This document shows positions 12,553 to 24,425 of a DNA stretch of 64,000 nt, piece by piece. The notes under the pieces are model-generated. The model made no database searches, was not told where the DNA came from, and worked only from the letters and a program-made list of their open reading frames with translations. A program made the position numbers and the translations under genes. Source of the stretch: Phallus indusiatus (taxonomy: Eukaryota > Basidiomycota > Agaricomycetes > Phallales > Phallaceae); NCBI GenBank assembly GCA_027605045.1, contig JAQFWX010000019.1:372001-436000 (forward strand), read 5' to 3'. The number at the start of each line of letters is the position of its first letter. The stretch's first letter is position 1.

Positions 12553-13853
12553 TCATTTCTTCCTTCAGCGTCGGGGTTTAGGGAGGTCATAATATCGTAC
12601 ATGTAGACCGTGGAGGAGGCTCAGCCGGAGCTAGATTAAGATTCAGTATGTAATGTGATTAGCTTAGCGGTGTATTTATACGTGGTCAATTAGAGAATAT
12701 CAACGGCAGGGGCCACAGGGGTCTCAGGGCACTGCCACAGTTGAGTACCATGGCGCAACGCATGATGGATTGAACTGAGTGTAAGCCGCGTGAGTGATGA
12801 TTACATATTTTCAAGGCACGGCAGTACAATAAAAGTCAGAGGCTTTCTGTGAATTAATTTACCAATGGAACTTTGACACTGAATTGTATTCCCTTTCAAC
12901 GGAGGAAATAGGAACTGAATGAGGCAAACCAATCCGACTCGCATTGGAAATTTGGGATCGCGTCCGCCCGCAGGTATCTATATCGATAATCGAGTTTCGG
13001 CCGGTTGCTATCTTACTCCCCAATACTCATGTATTAAAGTGGAGCAGAGCAAAGAGATAAGAAAAATTACTGATGATAAAAAAATGCGAAGTTGATAGAC
13101 CAATGACATCCTTGCCTGCGAGTTGACATCGGACAGTCCGAGCAAACCGCAAGTGGACTCCTGTGGACGGCGAAAGATCTAAGCACCCAATAGACGCCCT
13201 GCCTGGCTTCTTCCTGACACGAACCATGCCGACTTGGGGCTTCTGAGATTTTAAGCATGAGACTTCTTCAGGAGAACCGGTCACGAAACGTCGAAGAAAT
13301 CGGAGAAATGTGAATTACTTCAATGAAGTTCGTGGAGAAAGACGGTGACCATGTGTCCACTGTTTCGGAGCTTCCGTCTATGGCAGAAATCCCTGTCTGG
13401 CTTCGACCCCCGCTTTGAAGTCATTGGACGAGACTTCCCAGATTGCTCTATATATCGAGAAAGTAAAGGCTGCAAAATGGCTAAGTATAGATCGATAGCC
13501 ATTCTTGGATGTGGCAGACTCCGGTAACGGTCGTCTTCACAGGAAAAAAAATCAATCAATGGGGAAGTTGATTGGCGGCCGGAAAATATAATACTTTATG
13601 TGCGCGTAATTTGCAATTTATGCGTATGATTCGGCTCGCGTGTTCGAATCTTTGGTCATTCAAAGTACTCATTTTTATTGGGAGGTCTTCTCGTCTGGCT
13701 TCCTGTCCTTTGCTCCTTTCCACCAGCGGACCACTCTTTCTCAAAAAATCTCGCGCACTCCTCCACACATCCTGCTTATACCGGGTGTAGTCTGCTTTTG
13801 AAGTGTTAGCGCAGTTCAGAGTGCTACAGCAGACATCTTTTAAGGAGCATCCA
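12553..13853. other. Intergenic region, no gene seen
   Basis: About 1.3 kb between two plus-strand genes. Open stretches of 60-85 codons occur on both strands (13027-13790) but overlap each other and show no motif, so I treat them as chance. It should hold the terminator of the zinc-cluster gene and the promoter of the next gene. Confidence 0.5.
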
Positions 13854-15558
13854 ATGCAGTTCGTCGTAGAGGATCTTTCAGCTTATGCATCTGCTTGTGA
13901 GTTTTTCACTATGTTTCTATCGAAATTTGCTCATCATTTTGCAAGTCATTTCGTACAAGCAATCATTATTCGCGACCATTACCTTTCTAGCATATACCCA
14001 CAGTAAGTGCGGTTTAACTTTGTGCTGCTCGGTTCTGTTCTAATGGTTCTCACAAGTCACATCCATCGATGATGAAGTTCGTTCTGTACCTCTTATCGAC
14101 AAGCGCGTAATAACCATTTCTTAGGTTGAATTCGTCTGGAAAAGTCGACTATCATTAGGAAAAGTTCTATACATCTTCGTAAGCGTATTTGTCAACTCCA
14201 AGCAAAACCGTTCGGAGATGAAACCCTTTCTTAGAATCGTTTTTTTGGTTTAACGGCCTTGATAACCAACTGCGCTAGTACGTAATTTAAACTTTACAGC
14301 ACGTTACGGCATGTTTTCAACGCGTTGAGTAGTCGCATTCATTCCTAATCTGTCGGATAACGTGAGTAATGCCAAGATCTCATTAAACTATTTTTCGTGA
14401 CGATATTCGAGTAGTTGTACGTGAAACTCACCGTTCCAAATTACCCGTTTGAATTCAAAAAATGCAGCTGTTTCGGTTATTACTGGTGGCTAGGACTTTC
14501 GTAAGTCACATTTTTACTTGTAAAGGATTCAATTAACATCCGAAATAGGCAGATAATTGCTATACTAAACGCCGAGCGTGGGTTTTCCATTCAATCTAAT
14601 CAGAAAAAAAACTGAATCTTTCACTAGTAATTCTCCAGACTAGAGTAAGTTGTCACGAAAATGATGGCTTCCAGGCACCAAATTGGTTCACTTTAGATCT
14701 ACGCCGTTTACGACTGTAGCCAAAAGTTATTGATAACGCTTTGCCTGCTGTATGCTACAGAGGCCGTGTCAGCGATTGTCCTTTTGGGGAAAACAGTTGC
14801 TTTAAGTAGGGAAATGACGACCTATTTTATCTCGGCTAATATCAATTTCTCCATTTTTCTAGATGACTTCCGTGCGATTCATGGCTTGACTGGCTGCCAT
14901 ATCATTGACAGGCAAGAATACATCTCATTTTACTGGATACCGACTGTGGTTTTCGAGATGATATTGTGCGGGTTAATTTCATACAAGGCCTTCATGATGC
15001 ACAAATATCAATATGCCATTCCGACGTGGAGAACGATTAGCTCACAGGCCTCTTCGTCTCTTTTTGTAGTTATTGTCAGGGAAAAGTGAGTGTCTCCCCC
15101 TTCTCGATGATCTCAACATGTTTTGAAAACAGTTTAGCGTATTTTGTTTTATCATGTAGGTTCTATTTATTCCGTTCTGGGCTTATTCAACTCGATACTT
15201 ATTCAACGACAGGATATTTGCCGCCCTTCTTGCAAATTTCTTATTTTCTAGTTCGGCCACACCACAACTAGCGCAAGTCGCCACTGGGTATGTCTCTATA
15301 TAGATTTGGTATACTTCTTTCCTCATTCCTATTTTCGAAAGTTGGTCAATAGCCATTCCATGCGCTTGCAGTTCTCGTCTTCTATTAAAAATGCATCGAC
15401 GTCACTTAGGATCGTCGGTGGAAACATCTACATATACCTATCATGATATGTCATTTGCCAATATTCCCAACAGAATAGGTGAGACAAAAGCCTCGAAGGC
15501 TTTTGCACAGAAGAAATCGAGCCAGAGCTCTGTTAGTATCTCGGACTCAACTTGTTGA
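13854..15558 (+). CDS. DUF6533 family multi-pass membrane protein
   Basis: Member of the large agaric family of seven-helix-like membrane proteins that carry DUF6533; function unknown. It is built of many small exons, so no long open frame shows it. The start MQFVVEDLSAYASA is at 13854. A chain of short introns then gives ITSIDDE / VEFVWKSRLSLGKVLYIF (the family signature, 14080-14179) / NRFFGLTALITNC / VVAFIPNLSDN. Next come a Cys/Trp-rich helix (CSCFGYYWWLGLS) and QIIAILNAE / IYAVYDCSQKLLITLCLLYA (about 14700). The loop around LTGCHI and the helix WIPTVVFEMILCGLISYKAF follow at 14888-14990. The tail has the family hallmark SSRLLLKMHRRHLGSS (about 15373-15420) and ends SISDSTC at 15556-15558. 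It appears intact but needs about ten introns, so the exact protein is uncertain. Confidence 0.7.
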
Positions 15559-15914
15559 TGCCACGATACCGAGGTTGGCTGGACAAATAATCCAAGGACT
15601 TCATTTACAAATAAATAAATACCAATTGTTCAGGACGAGTGTATGATTCCGTAGTATCATTTTTTCATGACATCGTACCGGCTGAATGGATTTCTTCCTC
15701 CCCATGTTTCGGGGAACGGGATCACAGCTGAGTCAGCTGTGAATGTCTCTGTCTTGTCCCACCACTTCCTCATTTGCTTCATCTTCAAAAAACAAACAAA
15801 CGAATTAAACACCATCAATTTTTCTCTGAGTCTCATAACAAGCCAGGGAATTTCGGAATTTGCAACATTGAGTGACCTCGATTGAGTTTTGCCAATATTG
15901 ATATTTGATTTTGG
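15559..15914. promoter_or_regulatory. Intergenic/promoter region of the large proline-rich gene
   Basis: About 355 bases between two plus-strand genes. A 72-codon frame inside (15667-15885) has no support. The sequence before 15915 is a plausible 5' leader; no specific regulatory motif is recognised. Confidence 0.35.
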
Positions 15915-18900
15915 ATGCCTTCACGGAATCAGCGGCCGGGACGCAAACAACGAAATAAAAAAACGTCAAAAGCTGTTGTCAGCGATGAAAATGCCTTTCT
16001 TCCAGAAGGTCAATTTATTTCTCCATATATGCTTCCGCCTCCGACTTGGACTTTCAATGGCAAATTTGGGCCTGCCACCACTGGAAGCGTCAGAACAAAT
16101 TTCCTGCCGTTAATGCCTTATGGGCCTTTGCACAGTCACTATTCTTATTCCCATGATTACTTTGGAGACAAGGTCCATCATCATCCGGCCCAGCAGTATC
16201 AAAGTATTACTCCACTTCGCCAGCCGGTGGCCATCAATCAACACTACAGTTCACCAGCGGAACGCCGTATGGGTCCCTATGGACCATCCCTCCAAAACCT
16301 CCTCATGCCTGCTCCATCTTCTCAGGACTCGGTTTATCTTGAAATGTCTTCCACCAGTCTATCCGACATTGAAAGATTACGGAAACTGAAAGACGCCATC
16401 CTCTGTGGTCAACATCCTCTTTTTACCGCAGTTCCCAATCCCGATGCTCTGGCTAAGCTCTATCTTGGTCCACACCCTCTCTCGCAGGCCTACAGGGATT
16501 TGGCATCCACAGAGCTGCAGATACCCACAGAACCTTTGGAAAGGATTATCACATCCGAAACACTGGTCAAAAGTCCAATAACTGATCATAAATTAGTTAC
16601 AGATAACCTCTCGACAGTTTCACAGGATGTATCGGAGCCTTCCTTGTCTGCTACCGCCGTTTCTCAAGCTGCACCAAATGGCAATCTGGATCGAATTACA
16701 CAGGATGTTCCACAAGCTACAGTTCCGAATGCATCCGGATCTTTTATACTAGGCGATATGCAGAAAGATACCCTGTCGCATGTTCCGTCTCAAGCTCAGG
16801 CTGCACCCATCCAGACTGAAGGCATGAATGTCGACGAACCACAGCCTGTTAGGAAAGACTCAAACGGTTCCAATGCATACAAAGATTCTCCCGTAGATAG
16901 CTCGTCTAGGAATTATGAGAATGATCGTGATCGGGAGCGTCCTGCATATTCGGTCTCTGAAGGAATCAGATATTCCCATTATTCTGATCGACGTGAATAC
17001 GGTCGCTACAATAATCCTCGTCATCCGGATTGGAAGTATGACAGAGACCATCGAGACTGGGATCGGGACCGTGATCATAATAGAGAAAAGGGCCGGCCTG
17101 AAAGATTTTTCCCCCGCAGATCATCGTCAGCTATCGAACGTAGGGCTTCATTTTCTGGCTCTTCGTTTTCAGGTACCAATATCGAAAGAAGAAACTCTGA
17201 CGCAACTGAAGATCGAGGTTTACGCTCAGAAGTACCACCAGCGCATCTTGAGCAGCGTTCATTTGTACGTAATGATGTTGTGCCACCATTTGACCAACGG
17301 ACTCCAGCCGAGGTGCCATCTCATATGGAACCGCGACGCGGTGAAGTACAGCCTCCTTCAGGACCACGACGTGCTAATTCGGGATTTCAACGTCCGGATC
17401 AACGTCAAGATGCTTTTCCCTACCCTGATCACCGTCGTAGAGAACCTCCCCCCGGCCCAGATTCCAGACGTTCCTCGTATACCCTACCTCAACACAATGG
17501 CAGGAGGGCTCCTCTCCCGTATACCGATCTTCATCCTCCCCATTCTGATATGAATTCTCTGGACACAGAAAGACCGCCAGGACCACGTCCACCACAAGCT
17601 CAGGCTGAGCCTGTTCGTAAAACCACGTCTGTTCCTGATCAACGCCCGCCACCAAGAACACTTGAAGGTCAATTTCAAAAACCCATTGCAGATGCACCAA
17701 TACCACATCCTTATACTGGAAACACTTCACGAGACTCATATCGTCGAGATCAGCCATCTGTTCCTTCCACTCAAGATACGACAGAAAGAACTGATAAGCT
17801 CAGTTCTGACACTAATACTGCAGTTGCTGAGGGACGCACCGTGCTTCCAGCGAATCCGGAATCGAAACCACCAACAGGACCTTCAGCGCTAGATAATCAC
17901 CAACGGCCGGGACCTTCCACAACTTCGCATCATATACCACCACCTTCAGAAAGGAATCAGGCCCAACAGCTTCCTTTGGCTTCTCGTTTATCTCTCAACC
18001 GTCATACAGGTCCGGAATCTCAACAGTCAGCTTCTCCTAATCTGGAAACGGCTGTTCAAAGCGTATATGATTTAGCCTTGAATGATAGGGATGATCTACC
18101 CAAGTATTATATGAAGCGTTCTCCTAGTCCGCATGATCGCCCTCTTGGAAGTACGGTCGACACAGCAACTACTCAGCGGTCTACTTCATTGTCGTCGTAT
18201 CGTGAAGCGCCTCCACCCAGGAGCTATTCAGATGATCGGAGAGTCTCAGATGCAGGTCCTCGACGTCCTCCGGCACCGGCACCTCCACATCATTATGGGC
18301 CACCACAAACAGATCCTACTCCGTCATATCATCCGCTGCCAATTCCAGAAAGACGTGAAATCGATCGTCGGGAAGAACCACGTCAATGGCGCGAACGCCC
18401 GGAAAACTATCCATCATATAGTAGTCAAGCCGAGCCAGAACGAGGTGGTGGTCGGAGATTCTCTAATACACGTGAGTGAATGCATTGCATCTTCTTTTTA
18501 ATTAATTGGGTTTATGCAGGTGGATTATCTCGAGGGCGTCCTTCAGCACCACCGCCACCACCACCACCACCACCACCGCAGCAAGCACCTTCTGCTGGAC
18601 CCACCCCTTGGAATAGAGACAAAGATAAGGACAAAGGCTATGCGCCGCCAGCCTGGATGAAGTATCCTCCTCGAGGGACATCCCCACCACCGCCGTTAAG
18701 AGCTGGATCTATACCTCCCCGATGGGAAGCACCCCCACCTCCACCAGCTGCACCGATGCATTCACAACCAGCATCCCATCGTCCATTACAAGCTCGGCTT
18801 GGTGACACGTATGATCAGCGTTTCGCTTCCCGCGACCCCGCTGATCATCGAGATCGCTTTGGTGGCAGGCTATCGCATCCACCCCCTCCGCCGCAGCCTT

Positions 18901-19448
18901 CTTCATCGTTGTCGTCTATGGATGCGCCTATGCGAGATGCTTACCGCAGTGACAACTCTCGACTTCGTCCACGGAGTCCTAGTCCTATGAATCGCTCGAT
19001 GCCAGGTGGCACGTACGACGATGGACCGAGGCCTCTGAAACGCGCTCGGGAAGACTATGATATACCCTCTTCCCACCCTCACCCTCACCCCCATCCTCCC
19101 CATCCACACTCTCACCCGCACCCTCATCCTCATCCTCATCCCCATCCACCTTCAAGATCGGGATCGTACTATGACGAAGGTCGACGCGGAAGTGAAGGCG
19201 ATCCATATGCTAGTCGTATGCCGCCTCCGCCTCCACCTCCCTCGTTTTACGACCATCATCGTCATGGACCTGGTGGAAACATGAACCCACGAGATCCTCC
19301 TCCGTACCCTCGTGATCGTGTTTCTGACCAATACGGCAGAAGAGATGCGCCGCCACCTCCTCCACCTCCTCCGCCGCAAGCACACCCACAGTCGTCACGG
19401 ACACCACCATTCTATCATCCTCAAAGAGATAGATATACATCTCGCTAA
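15915..19448 (+). CDS. Large disordered Pro/Arg/Ser-rich protein, unrecognised
   Basis: Two exons, 15915-18471 and 18520-19448, joined by a 48-nt intron (CAC/GTGAGTG to TTATGCAG/GT). Their summed length is a multiple of three and gives 1161 residues. I do not recognise the family. The start MPSRNQRPGRKQRNKKTSK is very basic and could be a nuclear signal. A region near residues 140-200 (SLSDIERLRKLKDAILCGQH, then FTAVPNPDALAKLYL) looks helical and may be the only folded part. Residues about 330-410 are rich in Arg/Asp/Tyr/His (RDHRDWDRDRDHNREKGRPE), like RS/RD proteins of RNA metabolism. The rest alternates Pro-Pro and Arg runs. Exon 2 opens with RGRPSAPP and a ten-proline run and carries a His-Pro repeat. 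An RNA-binding or condensate-type nuclear role is a guess from composition. It converges on COG7 with 280 bases between. Confidence 0.75.
19072..19150 (+). repeat. In-frame His-Pro dipeptide repeat (CAC/CAT-CCN)
   Basis: A run of alternating CAC/CAT and CCT/CCC codons within exon 2 of the large proline-rich gene encodes His-Pro pairs, broken once by His-Ser. The hexameric period makes slippage and length change between strains likely. The complementary strand is also open here, which explains a spurious antisense frame. Confidence 0.85.
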
Positions 19449-19728
19449 AAAGACAAACGAAAAAAAAAATTGCATGATGTATATGTTACCTATCATCAAG
19501 AAAAAAAGTGTCGTCCTTATTATTTATTCTATATTTACGTTTTTTATTCCCTTATGGAGGACATTTATGACACCGAAAACCTTCTTGCATATTCTAGAAT
19601 TAGGTACTACGCTTACTATTGTAAATATATATATGTACATATTTTGGATTGGATCGGAAAACGGTATAAAATAAAATAGTCATTTTCATGGAGCGTATCA
19701 TACTTTTTATACATTCTAAAACAAAAAC

Positions 19729-22512
19729 TCATGTCCATCCTCTAATTTTGGCAACGACAGAAAACACTTGATCATCAACAGACATCGACACCTCAGTCTT
19801 AACTCTCTCTTTCCCAGCATCATCACTCATCTCCACATACTCCTTCCATTTCTCCAAATCACTCCATTCCACATTCAGCGCTCGCACGATATTGGAAAGA
19901 TACCCTAAATCCGAAGCGAGCTGAGCCGCACCACGAGGCGACGAAAGCGCGCGAATTGATGGAAGAACCGTCTGAGTCAGATGGGAAAGCAGTGAGAGAG
20001 CGAGAGAGGTCAGCCATGTCGATACGATTAGTTCGGCGGGGAAGTGTGGTTGTTGCTGTTGTGTTGGGATTGGAGGCGAAGCTATTGGTGGAAGTGGAGC
20101 GTGAATTGGTGTTGGTGAAGGGATGGTAAGAGGCGGGATGGACGAGATTGCGGACGAAAGACGACGGAGATGGCGGGGTTCCGTGGGCTGTTGCTGTTGT
20201 TGCTGCTGTTGTGACGGCGATGTCATCGCAGACGACACGAGATAAGGTTGAAAAGATTCGATGTCAACGAAAGGAAGAGTTTCGATCGAAAATGCCAGAG
20301 CGTCATCTTCAGCATATACTTCGAATAAGCGCGGGAGGTTCAAAAGCCCCTCCGAGATTCGTTGGATGGTTGGTGTCGGAGAAAGAGAGAATGTCGGTAT
20401 GCGCAGTTCGTGTTTTCCGTGTTCTCTTTGTTTTGGGTCTGCCGCTGTCCAGACGGGAAGCGAAGCGTAGTTTGAGAGGTGTTGGAAGAGAGGTGATAGA
20501 AGGGTATCTTGGAGCATGGTTTGACATGCTTTTGCGAATGTAGATAGTGAATCCCTTGTTTTGGAAAGTAGTGAGAGAGCGTTTTCGTGGATTACGGGGT
20601 TCGTTGTAGAATTGGGAGTATCCAGGCTTTCAAGAAGGGTATTTAGTTCTAAAGAGTTCAAGGTGGACTGCGTAAGAAGAAGAACCGCTCCCCGTGTAGT
20701 ATTCGGGATGAAGAGACCTTGCGAATCAGACCTTGATAACTTGAGGGTGCTAGCCACCTGAACAAGCCCAGTACGAAGCTTGTGTTCAAGCAACATTAAC
20801 CGTTCACTAAAAACACGACACGCTTCGAGAAGGTACAGCGCAAATTGAATGGAACCCCAGTCCCTCGCAGAATAATCCAATTCGTCAAATGTATCATCCG
20901 GAATGGGCAGCCCGGAAGTTGAAGCTGATATAGCCGCTGAATTCGTAAGAAGATCGGACCGCGCGGTGTTTAAGAACGTTGTAAAAAGATAGTCGAGGGA
21001 TTGTAATAATCCTACGGCACCGTAACCATGTGTAAGATCCATGCAATGTGTAATCGAGTCCTCCGCCATGACAAAAACATCGCTAGATTGTTCTCTGAAG
21101 ATTCTAGCCGACAGAGATCCTCCACCGCCATTGCCGAGAGCCTCTCCGCCATTCAAAATCTTGCCATGTACCGTATGTAAAGACTGCTCTATGAATTTCT
21201 TTTCCAAGAGCTCGTAATCGGATTGAATGTCCACAAAGGGTTCAAATAAAGCTTGCTCCCAAGCACCGGAATTGCCGGTAAATATCTTGCCGCTAACAGA
21301 CATAGTCTGACGTAGAGGTGGTCCTATTCTACGGGACATTGACATGCGCTTCGATAGTCGTCTTGAATGAGACTTGGTCGTTTCTTCTGGAGGTGAAGTC
21401 ACAGCTTGCGGCGAAAATAAAGCAGCTAGACCCATTTTCTCCAATATCTTATCGGCAGCGACTGCGAAATCCTCAGTAACACGGAAAGCCTTGATAAGCT
21501 CAGGAAGAGCCAATCCTCCATAATAGTCAGAGACGCTAGAAAGCCGCTGAGACAACGAAGGCGTCAGCGCGTCAATTGTCGTCTGTATAAAAGTCGAAAG
21601 AGTTTGCTGAGGATCGGGGAATATAGAGGAACAGTAGTTTTGTTCCTCTTGAATGATAGTCAAAAATCTTGCGAAAAACGCGCCGAGGAATTCGGAGAAT
21701 CTAGTGGGTTTGGTTTCCTCCTTGCCAGTTTTCTGATGTTCACCTTCGATATCGCTAAACGAAGCTGAAGTCCACAATTCGACAAGAGGAGTTCGTCTGG
21801 ATCCGTTATAGTAATTACGAAACTCCCCTTCGCGTTGTATGTTCGCAAAGACAGAATAATAGTTTCTGCAAGAAACAAGATCTTTGGTGTTTATAGCCGC
21901 GACCAAGGCGGAACTAAGAGCGGCCTCCAGCTGATTTTGCAAGCTTGTCATGAGAGCGCGACGGCTTTCGAATTCAGCCGTGTTCTGAAAGACCACCATG
22001 CTTTTACTAGCTTCTGCCAGTCGTTCAGCAGCTTTGGCATATTGCAGTTCGGCGAGAAGAGATATGACTTCGGATTCTAAAGTGCTCCAGTTTTCGGCTT
22101 CCTTTAGAACATCTCTAGAAGCTTCCATTTGGCGTTTGACAGTATCCAGGTACGTCAGCTTTTCTAGTGCGTCGGTCGTCGTCTGGTCTTGCGTAGATGT
22201 AGCCAATTTAGCTTGCAAACTCGAAAGAGCCTGCTTGAGATTGAGAGCGGACTCCCGCAAAAAGTGGAGATCGTATGTTAACCGCGGTACAGCCCGAGAA
22301 ATATCGTCAATGGTGTGTTCGAGCTGACTTGACGTGTCTTGACATGCTATCTCCAGACGTGTTGCCAGTTCAGATACGTCCGGAATTGACGTGGATTGGT
22401 GTTCCTGTGCATTGTCATTGAGTAGTTTATTAATCCATTCTGCAATATCCGTGTGTTCTTCTAGTGATGCGAATAAATCGGATGAAGAGGGTACATGACT
22501 TTCAACTTCCAT
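19729..22512 (-). CDS. COG7: Conserved oligomeric Golgi complex subunit 7
   Basis: Intronless 927-codon frame. COG7 is a lobe B subunit of the COG tether, which captures retrograde vesicles at the Golgi and supports glycosylation. The N-terminus has the expected features: SDLFASLEEHTDIAEWINKL, then a helical segment (HTIDDISRAVPRLTYDLHFL, residues about 65-85) and a long coiled-coil stretch to about residue 210. A mostly helical body follows, as in COG subunits. Near residues 780-850 there is a low-complexity insert with an eight-glutamine run followed by PTEP and Pro/Ser-rich sequence. The C-terminus SLLSHLTQTVLPSIRALSSP to KIRGWT resumes the conserved helical pattern. Total length is somewhat above animal COG7 (about 770), partly from this insert. 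It is divergently transcribed from the dioxygenase gene. The assignment rests on family resemblance, mainly at the N-terminus. Confidence 0.8.
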   Translation of the reverse strand: MEVESHVPSSSDLFASLEEHTDIAEWINKLLNDNAQEHQSTSIPDVSELATRLEIACQDTSSQLEHTIDDISRAVPRLTYDLHFLRESALNLKQALSSLQAKLATSTQDQTTTDALEKLTYLDTVKRQMEASRDVLKEAENWSTLESEVISLLAELQYAKAAERLAEASKSMVVFQNTAEFESRRALMTSLQNQLEAALSSALVAAINTKDLVSCRNYYSVFANIQREGEFRNYYNGSRRTPLVELWTSASFSDIEGEHQKTGKEETKPTRFSEFLGAFFARFLTIIQEEQNYCSSIFPDPQQTLSTFIQTTIDALTPSLSQRLSSVSDYYGGLALPELIKAFRVTEDFAVAADKILEKMGLAALFSPQAVTSPPEETTKSHSRRLSKRMSMSRRIGPPLRQTMSVSGKIFTGNSGAWEQALFEPFVDIQSDYELLEKKFIEQSLHTVHGKILNGGEALGNGGGGSLSARIFREQSSDVFVMAEDSITHCMDLTHGYGAVGLLQSLDYLFTTFLNTARSDLLTNSAAISASTSGLPIPDDTFDELDYSARDWGSIQFALYLLEACRVFSERLMLLEHKLRTGLVQVASTLKLSRSDSQGLFIPNTTRGAVLLLTQSTLNSLELNTLLESLDTPNSTTNPVIHENALSLLSKTRDSLSTFAKACQTMLQDTLLSPLFQHLSNYASLPVWTAADPKQREHGKHELRIPTFSLSPTPTIQRISEGLLNLPRLFEVYAEDDALAFSIETLPFVDIESFQPYLVSSAMTSPSQQQQQQQQPTEPRHLRRLSSAISSIPPLTIPSPTPIHAPLPPIASPPIPTQQQQPHFPAELIVSTWLTSLALSLLSHLTQTVLPSIRALSSPRGAAQLASDLGYLSNIVRALNVEWSDLEKWKEYVEMSDDAGKERVKTEVSMSVDDQVFSVVAKIRGWT

Positions 22513-22868
22513 TCGGTTGAATGTTCTTCATGAAAGTTGAAAGTTTGTGAAAGATGAAATGTGTCGAGCCTGGCTGATAGAAAGGCGCCTTTTGACAAAT
22601 CCAAATGATCTCTGTTAAATAATTTCAAAATCAATGTAAAAAAAGCACATGGAGAGTGTTCTAAGAGGGGCTGCTTACAATGTCGAAACTGAACGAAACA
22701 CCAAATTAGTCCAAGGCAGCTCCGCCGAAAGTAACGTTTGTTACGTAATCTGTCACTGCACTCTAGCTCCGAGAATCCCATGGTCACCCACGGCGAAGCA
22801 TCCTCTCACTGTGGGTGCATATATAATCAACAACAAGGATACAAAGATTGCCAGTGTCGTGCCTAGTA
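22513..22868. promoter_or_regulatory. Shared divergent promoter of COG7 and the intradiol dioxygenase
   Basis: 356 bases separate the two start codons, so both promoters must lie here. The short frames in it are unsupported. No named operator is recognised. Confidence 0.6.
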
Positions 22869-24313
22869 ATGTCTACTGAAGTCAACAAAGCTGTTCCTAA
22901 CTCATACGGTCCCCCAACGGAAGAGTTTCCGGTACGATTGTTACATTGATTATTTCGCAGAATTGCTCATTGAGATATGATATAGCTCCCTGCGAACGAT
23001 ACGATTTTGACAAAGAATGCGATCAAGTACTTTGAACAGACACCAAACCCGTAGGCTTTGAGTTTGCAAGTTTCTGGTGGTTTGAGACTGATGCTTTTGT
23101 ATTCAGTCGTAACAAGTTTATCTTTCAGAATCTTATTCGACATCTACATCAGTTCGTCAAAGAGACGGAGTACGTTATCTATCTATTCTCGGAAATGATT
23201 GGTATATGCTCACCCTTCCTCGAATAGTATAACGACCGAAGAATGGATGACTGCTATCCAATTCCTCACAGAGACGGGTCAAAAATGTACAAGCATGTAA
23301 GAAAAAGATATCTCTCCCATATTTGCTACGATCTTCTCATCATCCTTGTCTCTCAAAGCCGTCAAGAGTTTATCCTTCTATCCGATGTCTTTGGTGTATC
23401 CGCTCTCGTTGATGCAATTAACAACCCAGCCGTCGACAAAGCCACAGAAACATCCGTCCTTGGCCCATTCTTCACCGAAGATGCTCACGACGGTACGTAA
23501 ATACCCCATAATCTTCACTTATTTATATCTTATCGCCGAGAAAAACAGTCGCCTATGGAGAAAGCATAGCATCAGAAGGAAAAGGAGATTACATGTTAGT
23601 CAAAGGCCGTGTGACAAACATCCAAGGCGATCCCGTTCCGAACGCTACAATCGACACATGGGAGACGGATGGATTTGGGTTCTACGATACGCAATATGTT
23701 AAACGAGATGGTCCCGATTGTCGTGGGAGGCTGAAGACCGACGAGAAAGGGTATTATCAATACCGTGCTATCGTACCGGTGTCGTATCCTATTCCTGGCG
23801 ATGTAAGCTGTTCTACTCTTCTCTGAAATTCAATTTGCTCAGAGTTTTTCTTCAAGGGTACTGTTGGCAGAATGCTGGAATTGGTTCATAGGCATAATAA
23901 TCGACCTGCTCATTTGCATTTAATGATCGAGGTAAAGTCGTCTTACCACAACTATACATAAACCAGTCAAGATGAACTGTCTTTTATGTAGGCTCCCGGG
24001 TATCATAAACTCGTAACAGCATTGTATCCCGAAGGCGACCCATATGTAACATGCGATACCGTATTCGGGGTTAAGAAATCCTTGGTTGTGGTACGCCCAT
24101 GTCTCTCCAAACACCCAACTTTGTTGATCTGATCATCGCATCAAGAAACTCGATACAATTGAATCAGATGATGAAGCGAAACAGTACGGGTTCAAACATG
24201 GACCCGTCAAAGTGCTGAACCGCGATTTCGTTCTGTTGACCGAGCAAGAAGCTGCAGAAGCGAGAAAGAAAGTAACCGAAGCCAATATCCTGAAAGACAC
24301 CAAATTTGTTTGA
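22869..24313 (+). CDS. Intradiol ring-cleavage dioxygenase (catechol/hydroxyquinol 1,2-dioxygenase type)
   Basis: Non-haem Fe(III) enzyme that opens catechol-type rings between the hydroxyls to give muconate-type products. The start is MSTEVNKAVPNSYGPPTEEF at 22869. About eight exons give the N-terminal helical dimerisation domain (LTKNAIKYFEQ / FQNLIRHLHQFVKET / TTEEWMTAIQFLTETG) and then FILLSDVFGVSALVDAINN and ETSVLGPFF. The catalytic beta-sandwich follows: VKGRVTNIQGDPVPNATIDT, WETDGFGFYDTQY, GYYQYRAIVPVSYPIPGD and RPAHLHLMIE. The tyrosines and the HLH pair are the expected iron ligands. It ends EANILKDTKFV. Domain order and an approximate length of 310 residues fit fungal hydroxyquinol/catechol 1,2-dioxygenases, which act at the end of aromatic (lignin-derived) catabolism. 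The substrate cannot be fixed from sequence alone. Its tail faces NSA2 with only 112 bases between. Confidence 0.88.
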
Positions 24314-24425
24314 GTAGTAATATTGCTGTTATAGCTCTTTATAAATGTGTCATATATCGTGTAAAGTATTGGAACATAAGACTGCATGATGGGTTTTTTT
24401 ATACAAATTAACATATAGTCCATGT

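Noticed and set aside
13625..13660. Possible tRNA because of a GTGTTCGAATCT T-loop-like string
   Set aside because: No matching acceptor or D arm can be built around it.
18903..19440. Antisense frames over the proline/histidine-rich exon
   Set aside because: They mirror the His-Pro and proline repeats of the plus-strand gene and have repetitive Met/Arg/Val composition.
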